Below are positions 36,006-42,496 of a DNA stretch of 42,496 bases, one piece after another. The translations under genes were made by a program, and so were the position numbers. Origin of the DNA: an uncultured Gemmatimonadota bacterium (GTDB taxonomy: Bacteria > Latescibacterota > UBA2968 > UBA8231). Numbering within the stretch: the stretch's first letter is position 1; each line of letters begins with the position of its first letter. Location of the stretch: the NCBI GenBank assembly GCA_903893785.1, contig CAITNQ010000052.1, positions 1 to 42,496 of the forward strand. Direction: 5' to 3'. The notes under the pieces are model-generated. The model searched no databases, was not told the origin of the DNA, and was given only the letters and a program-made list of their open reading frames with translations.

Positions 36006-38612
36006 CTACTCGCGCAGCGAAGCCTTCCATTCGTGCAGCTTGAGCAGCGCCTCCAGTGGCGTCAGACGATCGACGTCCAGGTCACCCAACGCGGTGGCCA
36101 CTGCCTGCACGGGCGAGGGCGGTGCGAACAGATCCAGCTGGGCCGTTGGCGGCGGCGCCGCCGACAGACGTTCGCGGGCCACGTGGCCCTGCTCCAGACG
36201 CTGCAGGATCTCGTACGCTCGGCTGACTACCGCCGCTGGCATGCCCGCCATGCGCGCGACGTGGATGCCGTAGCTGCGGTCGCAGGGCCCTTCTGCCAGG
36301 CGATGCAGGAACACCACGTGATCGCCCTCCTCGCGCACCAAGACATTCAGGTTACGCACCCGCGGCAGCAACTGACCCAGTTCGGTCAACTCGTGGTAGT
36401 GGGTGGCGAACAGGGTGCGCGGCCGTGGGGGATCGCCGTGGTGCAGGTACTCGACAATCGCCCAGGCAATGCTCATGCCGTCGAAGGTACTGGTGCCGCG
36501 GCCGAGTTCGTCCATCAGGATCAGGCTGCGACCCGTGGCGTTGTTGAGGATGTTCGCGGCCTCGTTCATCTCCACCATGAAGGTGCTTTCGCCGCGGGCC
36601 AGGTTGTCTGACGCACCGACCCGGGTGAAAACCTGGTCCACCAGCCCCACGCTCGCTGTCGCCGCTGGGACGAAGGAGCCCATCTGCGCCAGCACCACCA
36701 GCAACCCGGCCTGGCGGATGATGGTGCTCTTGCCGGCCATGTTGGGGCCCGTGATCAGCGCGATCTGCTGGGCCTCGCCGTCCAACTCGACGTCGTTGGG
36801 CACGAACGCCCCCTGCCGCAGCTGGCGTTCCACCACCGGGTGTCGCGCCTCGCGCAGGTACAGGCGTGTCGAGTCGTTCACCTCAGGGCGCACCCAGTCG
36901 CCCGCGACCGCCACCTCTGCCAGGCCCGACAACACGTCCAGCTGGGCCAGGGCGCGGGCGCTCTGCTGTACCGGTGCGGTCCACTGGCCCGTCCACGAAC
37001 GCAGCTCCAGGAACAGGGCGCTCTCCAGCTGCTTGAGCCGATCTTCGGCACCCAGCACGCGTTCCTCGTACTGCTTCAGTTCGGGCGTGATGAAGCGTTC
37101 GGCATTGACCAGCGTCTGTTTGCGGTGGTAGTCGTCGGGCACCCGCTCCAGGTTGGCTTTGCTGATTTCCAGGTAGTAACCGAACACCTGGTTGAAGCCG
37201 ATCTTGAGCGACGTGATACCCGTGCGCTCGCGCTCCCGCGCCTGCAGACTGGCAATGAATTCCTTGCCGCCCGAACTGTCCTGGCGCAGGGCGTCCACCT
37301 CGGCGGAGCACCCGGCCCGGATCAGCCCGCCATCGCCCGTGCTCAACGGCGGGTCATCCACCAGCGTCGCGGTGATGCGTTCGACCAGCTCGGTCACGTC
37401 CGGCAGGCCCGTCTCCCGGGCATCGACCAGCAGGGCCGCGCTGGCCCCCGTCAGTGCCTCCCGAATGGGCCCGGCCGCGGCCAGCGAGCGGGCCAGGCCG
37501 ACCAGGTCGCGCGGTGTCGCCCGCTGGCAGCAGATGCGTGCCATGAGCCGTTCCAGGTCGCCGACGGCTGCCAGCCCGCTGCGCACCCGCTGCCGGAGCG
37601 CCGCGCTGCTGGCCAATTCGGCCACCGCCTCCAGGCGTTGCTCAATGGGGCCCAGGTCGCGCAGAGGGGCCACCAGCCACTGACGCAGCAACCGCGCGCC
37701 CATGGCCGTGCGGGTCTGGTCGATCACCTCTAGCAGGGTGTTGGCGCGACCGCCGTCCTGCAGGTTGGCCAGCAGCTCCAGGTGGCGCTGGGCGGCGCTG
37801 TTGAGGACCAGGTGATCGGCACGGGTGCGGCGGGTCAGGTGGTTCAGGTGGTCCAGGGCGCCCCGCTGGTTGTCTCGGAGGTAACGCACGGCTGCCCCGG
37901 CGGCGCGTATGGCCGCCTCCAGGTCCTCACACCCGAAACCTTTGAGCGATTGGACACGCAGCTGGTCCAGCAGCAGCGGGTGGGCTGCTGCCAGGGCGAA
38001 GTCGTGGGCGTCGAGGCGGCTGATGGCCGCCGCCGGCACCCACTGGCGAAGCTCGGCAACCCAGGCCGCGTCGGCGTCGTCAGCCAACAGCAGTTCGGCC
38101 GGCGCCAGGGCGGCCAGTTCGTCGCCCAGTTCGGTCGGATCCACCTCGTTGACACCGAAATCGCCGGTTGACAGGTCGACCATGGCCAGGCCCACCCGGC
38201 GAGTGTCGCGATGCAGCGACACCAGGAAGTTGTTGCGGCTGCCGTCCAGCATGGCGTCGGACAGGGCCGTGCCCGGCGACACTACCTGGACGACATCGCG
38301 CTTGACCACTCCCTTGGCCAGGCGCGGGTCCTCCATCTGCTCGCAGACGGCCACCTTGCGCCCCAACTGGATCAGCCGTGCCAGGTACCCTTCCATGGCG
38401 TGGTGGGGCACGCCGGCCAGCGGTACCTCGCCGGCGGTGCGACCATGGCTGCGCGAGGTCAGGGTGAGGCCGAGCAGGCGCGATGCCTCGCGGGCATCGT
38501 CGTAGAACATCTCGTAGAAGTCGCCCATCCGGAAGAACAGGATGGCGTCCGGGTGCTGGCGCTTGAAGCGGTGGTACTGCTCCATCGCCGGCGTCAACGT
38601 CGCCGTGCTCAT
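36006..38612 (-). CDS. mutS: DNA mismatch repair protein MutS
   Basis: 868 residues, normal for MutS1. It detects mispairs and small loops and recruits MutL. The N-terminal mismatch-binding motif is present (GDFYEMFYDDA, with the F-x-E pair). The ATPase domain shows Walker A GPNMAGKSTIIRQ, Walker B LILMDELGRGTSTFDG and FATHYHELTEL. The ATG at 38612 opens the conserved MSTATLTPAMEQYHRFK; a longer open frame upstream runs into the rpsA terminator and was rejected. No mutL is in the window. Confidence 0.97.
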   Translation of the reverse strand: MSTATLTPAMEQYHRFKRQHPDAILFFRMGDFYEMFYDDAREASRLLGLTLTSRSHGRTAGEVPLAGVPHHAMEGYLARLIQLGRKVAVCEQMEDPRLAKGVVKRDVVQVVSPGTALSDAMLDGSRNNFLVSLHRDTRRVGLAMVDLSTGDFGVNEVDPTELGDELAALAPAELLLADDADAAWVAELRQWVPAAAISRLDAHDFALAAAHPLLLDQLRVQSLKGFGCEDLEAAIRAAGAAVRYLRDNQRGALDHLNHLTRRTRADHLVLNSAAQRHLELLANLQDGGRANTLLEVIDQTRTAMGARLLRQWLVAPLRDLGPIEQRLEAVAELASSAALRQRVRSGLAAVGDLERLMARICCQRATPRDLVGLARSLAAAGPIREALTGASAALLVDARETGLPDVTELVERITATLVDDPPLSTGDGGLIRAGCSAEVDALRQDSSGGKEFIASLQARERERTGITSLKIGFNQVFGYYLEISKANLERVPDDYHRKQTLVNAERFITPELKQYEERVLGAEDRLKQLESALFLELRSWTGQWTAPVQQSARALAQLDVLSGLAEVAVAGDWVRPEVNDSTRLYLREARHPVVERQLRQGAFVPNDVELDGEAQQIALITGPNMAGKSTIIRQAGLLVVLAQMGSFVPAATASVGLVDQVFTRVGASDNLARGESTFMVEMNEAANILNNATGRSLILMDELGRGTSTFDGMSIAWAIVEYLHHGDPPRPRTLFATHYHELTELGQLLPRVRNLNVLVREEGDHVVFLHRLAEGPCDRSYGIHVARMAGMPAAVVSRAYEILQRLEQGHVARERLSAAPPPTAQLDLFAPPSPVQAVATALGDLDVDRLTPLEALLKLHEWKASLRE

Positions 38613-38707
38613 GGGCCCTGTCGGTGGCTGTCGGCGGTGGCCTGCAGTGCATGCCGTCCTGCGTGCGGTACCAAGATAACCGGCGCCTTCCCCCGCACCA
38701 GAGGGCA

Positions 38708-38754
38708 CGTAAAAGAGCAAGAGGGGGCAGGGGATACCACCCCTGCCCCCCCTC
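38708..38754 (-). terminator. Intrinsic terminator of rpsA
   Basis: GAGGGGGCAGGGG (38721-38733) pairs with CCCCTGCCCCC-CC-TC (38740-38754) around ATACCA, with a two-base bulge. Read on the - strand, 28 bases after the rpsA stop, the hairpin is followed by TTGCTCTTTTACG, a usable U-rich tail. It separates the rpsA operon from mutS. Confidence 0.75.
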
Positions 38755-38781
38755 ACCGGGTCTGGTACTGCTTACGGTGCC

Positions 38782-40581
38782 TTACTGCTCGCGCCGGTCG
38801 ACGGCATCGCCCCAGCTGTTCATCTCGTCGTCCTGATCCGCGACGACGTCACCGATGGTCACCTGCTGGATCGGGTGGCTGGCCAGGTACGCCTCGTATT
38901 CGGCGTTGTCCTTGTCCTTCAGGTAGTCGCGCACGCTGAGGACGATCTTCTTCTGGTCCTCGTCGAACTCGATCACCTTCATGGGCAACTGCTGACCCTC
39001 GCTGAAGCTCTGGCGCGGGTTCTGGATGTCGTCGACGGCCAGCTGCGACAGCGGCACGAAACCGTCCACGTCACCGGCCAGGGACACCACCACGCCGCGC
39101 TCGAGGATGCGCGAAATGGTGCCCGTAACCTCGGTACCGACGGCGTACTCGCGGTTGAAGCGGGGCCAGGGGTTGTCGTAAGCCAGTTTGTGGCTCAGCG
39201 AGATGCGCCGCCGCTTCTTGTCGATCTCGGTGACCACCACCGGCACCACGTCGCCCTTCTTGAACATCTCGCTGGCCTGGCGGATACGCCGCGTCCAGGA
39301 CATGTCGGAGATATGCACCAGCCCATCGATGTTGGGCTGGATCTCGACGAAGGCGCCGAAGTTGGTCAGACTGCGCACCGTGCCCTCCAGGCGCGTGCCC
39401 GGGGGGTACTTGGCATCCAGGGTCTCCCACGGGTCGGCTTCGGTCTGCTTCATACCCAGGGAGATCTTCTGGTTGTCCTTGTCGATCTTCAGCACGGCCA
39501 CATCGACCATGTCGCCGATGGCCACCAGCTTGCTGGGATGGCGGATGTGCTGCGTCCACGACATCTCGGAGATGTGCACCAGGCCCTCGATGCCCTCTTC
39601 GAGTTCGACAAAGGCGCCGTAGTCGGTGATGCTGACCACTTTGCCCTTGGTCTGGGTGGTCACCGGGTACTTGAGCTCGATGTTCTCCCACGGATGCGGC
39701 GTCAGCTGTTTCAGACCCAGCGAAATCCGCTCCCGCTCGCGGTCGTAGTTGAGCACCTTGATGCGGATACGGTCACCGATGGACACCAGTTCCGACGGGT
39801 GCCCGACACGGCCCCACGACATGTCGGTAATGTGCAACAGGCCGTCGACGCCGCCCAGGTCGATGAAGGCGCCGAAGTCGGTGATGTTCTTGACCACGCC
39901 CTCGCGGATCTGCCCCTCCTCGAGTTCCTTGATGATGAGCTCGCGCAACCGGGCGCGCTCTTCTTCCAGGACGGCGCGGCGCGACACGACGATGTTCCGC
40001 CGGGCCTTGTTGAGCTTGATGATCTTGAACGGGAACTCGCGACCGATGAACTGGTCGAAGTTTTTCACCTGACGGATATCGATCTGCGAGCCCGGCAGGA
40101 AGGCGTCGACGCCGAACAGGTCGACGACAATGCCGCCCTTGATGCGCCGAACGAGCCGCCCGTTGACCGTATTGCCCGTGTCGTGGGCCTCTTTGATGAT
40201 GTCCCACACCCGCATGAAGTCGGCCTTGGACTTGGACAGGACCACCTGCCCTTCCTGGTCCTCGACGTTCTCCAGGAACACCTCGATCTGCTGGCCCACC
40301 TGAATGGCCTGCGGGTCGCTGAATTCCTTGAGCGGCACCGCGCCCTCGGACTTGAAGCCGATGTCGACCATCACCTCGTTGGGGCCGATCGAGACGATCG
40401 TGCCCTTGACGATCTGCCCCTCCTGAATGCCGGAGATGCTCTCGTCGTAGAGGGACATGAACTCCTGGTACTCGTCAGCCCCGTATTCGGGCCGCTCGAG
40501 TTCCTCGACACTGGCTGTTCCGTACTGCCGCTTGGGCGGTACCGCGGTGGGCTGTGTTTCTGCTGCGTTCTGCTCGGTCAT
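38782..40581 (-). CDS. rpsA: 30S ribosomal protein S1
   Basis: 599 residues with six S1 (OB-fold) domains; it helps mRNA bind the small subunit. Repeats are easy to follow: GQIVKGTIVSIGPNEVMVDI, NGRLVRRIKGGIVVDL, REGVVKNITDFGAFIDLGG, TKGKVVSITDYGAFVELEEG, LEGTVRSLTNFGAFVEIQPN and VTGTISRILERGVVVSLAGD. Domains 3-6 carry the well conserved VHISEMSW/VHISDMSW strands. The C-terminus is acidic and Trp-containing (DDEMNSWGD). It follows cmk, the classical cmk-rpsA order. No proper ribosome-binding site stands directly before the ATG (see the leader entry). Confidence 0.97.
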   Translation of the reverse strand: MTEQNAAETQPTAVPPKRQYGTASVEELERPEYGADEYQEFMSLYDESISGIQEGQIVKGTIVSIGPNEVMVDIGFKSEGAVPLKEFSDPQAIQVGQQIEVFLENVEDQEGQVVLSKSKADFMRVWDIIKEAHDTGNTVNGRLVRRIKGGIVVDLFGVDAFLPGSQIDIRQVKNFDQFIGREFPFKIIKLNKARRNIVVSRRAVLEEERARLRELIIKELEEGQIREGVVKNITDFGAFIDLGGVDGLLHITDMSWGRVGHPSELVSIGDRIRIKVLNYDRERERISLGLKQLTPHPWENIELKYPVTTQTKGKVVSITDYGAFVELEEGIEGLVHISEMSWTQHIRHPSKLVAIGDMVDVAVLKIDKDNQKISLGMKQTEADPWETLDAKYPPGTRLEGTVRSLTNFGAFVEIQPNIDGLVHISDMSWTRRIRQASEMFKKGDVVPVVVTEIDKKRRRISLSHKLAYDNPWPRFNREYAVGTEVTGTISRILERGVVVSLAGDVDGFVPLSQLAVDDIQNPRQSFSEGQQLPMKVIEFDEDQKKIVLSVRDYLKDKDNAEYEAYLASHPIQQVTIGDVVADQDDEMNSWGDAVDRREQ

Positions 40582-40673
40582 GGTGAACTGCCGTGGGTTA
40601 GCGCGTGAGAGGCCGAAGCCGCCCCTCCTGGGCGATCCAGGGGGAGCTTGGTGCGCCGGCGGAAGCCGGCAGA
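40582..40673 (-). promoter_or_regulatory. Structured cmk-rpsA intergenic leader without a normal Shine-Dalgarno
   Basis: On the - strand, a GCCGGC-TTCC-GCCGGC hairpin lies just after the cmk stop (40655-40670), followed by AGGAGG and a GGC-TTCG-GCC hairpin. The ATG itself is preceded by CACGGCAGTTCACC, which has no purine-rich core; the AGGAGG is some 45 bases away. In E. coli rpsA a weak SD plus structured leader serves S1 autoregulation; the same is inferred here. Confidence 0.4.
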
Positions 40674-41351
40674 TCAGGCGCCGCGGGCCCTGGCCAGGGC
40701 CACAATGGCGTCAACCTGCCCCTGTAGGGTCAGGTCCGTAGTATCAATAACCACCAGGTCCGCTGGCCGACCCGTGCCGCCGTAGTCACGCTCCGCGTCT
40801 TCCTGGTCGCGGCGGGCTATATCTTGGGTCAGAACGTCGAGGTCGATTGTCACGCCTTTGGCCGCCAGCTCCGCCTGCCGCCGGCGGGCCCGCACCGCCA
40901 GGTCGGCCACCATGAGCACCTTGAGCTCGGCCCGCGGGAAAACCACCGTGCCCACGTCCCGTCCCTCGGCGACCACGCCGCCCAGGCGGCCCAACTCCTG
41001 CTGTCGCGTGACCAGGGCCCGCCGCACCAGCGGCACGTCGGCATAGGCACCCACCCGGCGGCTGATCTCGGGTAGCCGAATGTCGTCGGTCACGTCGTTC
41101 CCGTCGAGGCTTACCCGGTTGCCGGTCGCGCCCGGGCCGAATTCAAGCCGCAAGCTCGCCACCAGCGTTGCCAGCGCTCCGGTGTCGCCAGGGGCAATGC
41201 CGGCCCGCATCGCGGCCAGGGCAACGGCCCGGTACATGGCACCGGTGTCCAGGTGGCGGTAGCCCAGGGCAGCGGCCACCTGCCGCGCAGTAGCCGTCTT
41301 GCCCGACCCCACCACACCGTCGATGGCGATCGTCAATCGCGGTTCAGCCAT
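40674..41351 (-). CDS. cmk: Cytidylate kinase
   Basis: 225 residues. It phosphorylates CMP/dCMP. Seen: IAIDGVVGSGKTATARQVA (P-loop), YRHLDTGAMYRAVAL, the CMP-binding ISRRVGAYADVPLVRRAL, the strongly conserved EGRDVGTVVFPRA, and RRDQEDAERD near the end. The P-loop reads GVVGSGKT where most bacterial Cmk have GPxGxGKGT/S. The ATG at 41351 lies eight bases inside the end of rluB. The longer upstream frame overlaps rluB by 116 bases and is not Cmk-like. Confidence 0.96.
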   Translation of the reverse strand: MAEPRLTIAIDGVVGSGKTATARQVAAALGYRHLDTGAMYRAVALAAMRAGIAPGDTGALATLVASLRLEFGPGATGNRVSLDGNDVTDDIRLPEISRRVGAYADVPLVRRALVTRQQELGRLGGVVAEGRDVGTVVFPRAELKVLMVADLAVRARRRQAELAAKGVTIDLDVLTQDIARRDQEDAERDYGGTGRPADLVVIDTTDLTLQGQVDAIVALARARGA

Positions 41352-42141
41352 GGTCGGTATCCTGGTCCAGGCCGGCCCGGCGCCGCAAGGCAACCACCTC
41401 GTCGGCGCGCAGCCGCCGCCACTGGCCTGGTTCGGGCAGGTCCAGAGCCATGCCGGCAAAGGCCACCCGAGTCAGCTGGCGCACCGGATGGCCCACCACC
41501 CGCAGCATGCGCCGCACCTGCCTCTTGCGGCCCTCGTGGATCTCCAGCGACACCCGTGACCGGCAGCCGTGCTCCACGGGCCAGGTTTCGACCACCTCGA
41601 CGCGCGCTGGCGCGGTCATGCCGTCATCCAGCTGCACGCCCTGGCGCAGGCGCGTCAGCGCCGCCTCGTCCGGACGCCCCAACACTACCGCCTCGTAGCG
41701 CTTCCACAACCCGAAGCGGGGATGAAGCAGGCGGAAAGCCAACTCGCCGTCGTCGGTCAGCAGCAGCAGACCGGTGGTGTCCATGTCCAGCCGGCCCACA
41801 GCCACGGTCCCGGCGCGCAGCCCCGGGACGCAGGCGTACACCAACGGCCGACCCTGCGGGTCGCTTTTGGTGACCAAGCAGCCCAGGGGCTTGTGCAAGA
41901 CAATGTACTCGTAGTCGTCCGGCACCCGTGCGGTCCGGCCTTCCACTTCCACGTGATCCAGGCCGGGGCGCACCGACAAGCCCGGCTCCTGGATCACCTT
42001 GCCGTTAACGCGCACGGCGCCGGCACGAATCAACTCGTCACTGGCGCGCCGGGAGGCGATTCCGGCCCGGGCCATGTACCGGTTCAACCGCACCATGGGG
42101 GCCGAACCGGCGCCCGGATCAGGGTGGCCGTCGAGCGTCAT
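41344..42141 (-). CDS. rluB: S4-domain rRNA pseudouridine synthase (RluB/RsuA family)
   Basis: 265 residues. The N-terminal S4 RNA-binding domain (VRLNRYMARAGIASRRASDELI) is followed by the catalytic domain with YIVLHKPLG, VGRLDMDTTGLLLLTDDG (catalytic Asp in GRLD) and EIHEGRKRQVRRM. RluB modifies 23S rRNA near U2605; the sister RsuA acts on 16S, and the length and tail favour RluB. The ATG at 42141 overlaps the preceding stop (ATGA) and has GAGGA upstream. rluB-cmk-rpsA is a widespread order. Confidence 0.94.
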   Translation of the reverse strand: MTLDGHPDPGAGSAPMVRLNRYMARAGIASRRASDELIRAGAVRVNGKVIQEPGLSVRPGLDHVEVEGRTARVPDDYEYIVLHKPLGCLVTKSDPQGRPLVYACVPGLRAGTVAVGRLDMDTTGLLLLTDDGELAFRLLHPRFGLWKRYEAVVLGRPDEAALTRLRQGVQLDDGMTAPARVEVVETWPVEHGCRSRVSLEIHEGRKRQVRRMLRVVGHPVRQLTRVAFAGMALDLPEPGQWRRLRADEVVALRRRAGLDQDTDHG

Positions 42142-42496
42142 GGTTGATCCTCGGCGCTGCGGTCCCGACCGTCTGCCGTGGGGCCGTCCGTGGGCCCGTC
42201 GTCGCCATCCAACGGCAACTCGTCGCCGGCGTCGGGCGGGTCCTCGTCCGCAGCCAGGTGCGCGCCCCGTTGATCGCCGTCCGTGGGCCGGTTGTCGCCA
42301 TCCAACGGCAACTCGTCGCCGGCGACGGGCGGGTCCTCGTCCGCAGCCAGGTGCGTGCCCCCTTGATCGCCGTTCGTGGGCCCGTCGTCGCCATCCAACG
42401 GCACCTCGTCGCCGGCGTCGGGCGGGTCCTCGTCCGCAGCCAGGTGCGCGCCCCGTTGATCGCCGTCCGTGGGCCCGTTGTCGCCATCCAACGACA
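42138..42496 (-). CDS. Acidic 31-residue-repeat C-terminal region, 5' partial (probably ScpB tail)
   Basis: Only the last ~119 residues lie in the window; the true start is beyond its end. The sequence is about 3.5 copies of a 31-residue acidic unit resembling DPPDAGDELPLDGDDGPTDG plus DQRGAHLAADE, ending GRDRSAEDQP. The stop overlaps the rluB start as ATGA, which supports this frame over the Thr/Arg-rich alternative. In many bacteria scpB precedes rluB, and ScpB proteins often end in a disordered acidic tail, so this may be the tail of ScpB. No ScpB winged-helix part is visible here. Confidence 0.55.
   Translation of the reverse strand, partial: SLDGDNGPTDGDQRGAHLAADEDPPDAGDEVPLDGDDGPTNGDQGGTHLAADEDPPVAGDELPLDGDNRPTDGDQRGAHLAADEDPPDAGDELPLDGDDGPTDGPTADGRDRSAEDQP
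42183..42496. repeat. 93-bp in-frame tandem repeat
   Basis: The block beginning GTCGCCATCCAACGGC recurs at 42201, 42294, 42387 and 42480, a period of exactly 93 bases (31 codons), with part of a further unit at 42183-42200. Copies differ at only a few positions, for example GTCGGG/GACGGG and ATCGCCGTCC/ATCGCCGTTC. The repeat continues past the window edge. Confidence 0.92.

Noticed and set aside
36006..38756. 48-residue N-terminal extension of MutS
   Set aside because: It would be encoded by the rpsA terminator region and has no similarity to MutS; the ATG at 38612 begins the conserved sequence.
42119..42487. Thr/Arg-rich alternative frame across the 93-bp repeat
   Set aside because: Any frame stays open in a 93-bp repeat; only the acidic frame ends in an ATGA overlap with rluB.

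Overview
The window is about 42.5 kb of very GC-rich bacterial DNA. The organism is a Gram-negative (diderm) bacterium. The evidence is an LptD-type outer-membrane assembly protein, several Sec signal peptides, and a secreted beta-propeller protein that ends in a YPNPF/FlgD-Ig-like domain. That domain, together with a Bacteroidota-type 'asparagine synthetase B-like' exported protein and a MoxR/DUF58/DUF4159/DUF4175 cluster, fits the FCB side of the tree or a related GC-rich candidate phylum. This placement is inference; no rRNA or other phylogenetic marker was analysed. I found no tRNA, rRNA, CRISPR array, transposase or phage gene.

Layout. Positions 1-6227 (+ strand): the 3' part of a FolE2-like protein whose metal-binding motifs look lost, an esterase, a large secreted alpha/beta hydrolase and glutamine-dependent NAD synthetase. 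The last three are overlapping or closely spaced. Everything else recognised lies on the - strand, apart from a possible 39-codon gene at 34539. Between the two strands sits a 13-bp hairpin (6276-6305). Next come a Lys/Ala/Pro-rich histone H1-like protein with its own promoter and a complete Fe-S assembly operon read sufB-C-D-S-U-T-rrf2 (13322 down to 6935), with the Rrf2/IscR-type regulator at the distal end.

Positions 13489-25984 hold a nine-gene, largely overlapping - strand cluster. In reading order it is propeller protein, polysaccharide deacetylase, DUF4159, DUF4175, small repeat lipoprotein-like/exported protein, AsnB-like exported protein, amidohydrolase, MoxR ATPase and DUF58. This looks like a cell-envelope module of unknown function. 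Positions 26068-34322 hold housekeeping genes in two runs: rlmB-lptD, and dtd-maf-rodZ-like-priA, which follows after an AT-rich promoter-like island.

Positions 34323-35121 form the only long stretch without an established gene. It contains a dyad, a possible 39-aa single-pass membrane protein, and a 157-bp tandem repeat that re-duplicates the 3' half of that small ORF. It is followed by an orphan FliG-N-like protein with a long Pro-rich tail, then mutS. Positions 38782-42496 carry the conserved run (acidic-repeat ORF, probably the ScpB tail)-rluB-cmk-rpsA, with an intrinsic terminator after rpsA.

Most of the content is core metabolism and information processing. The unusual items are the FolE2-like pseudoenzyme candidate, the orphan FliG-N protein next to the repeat locus, the small membrane ORF with its decayed tandem copies, and the 31-residue acidic repeat upstream of rluB.
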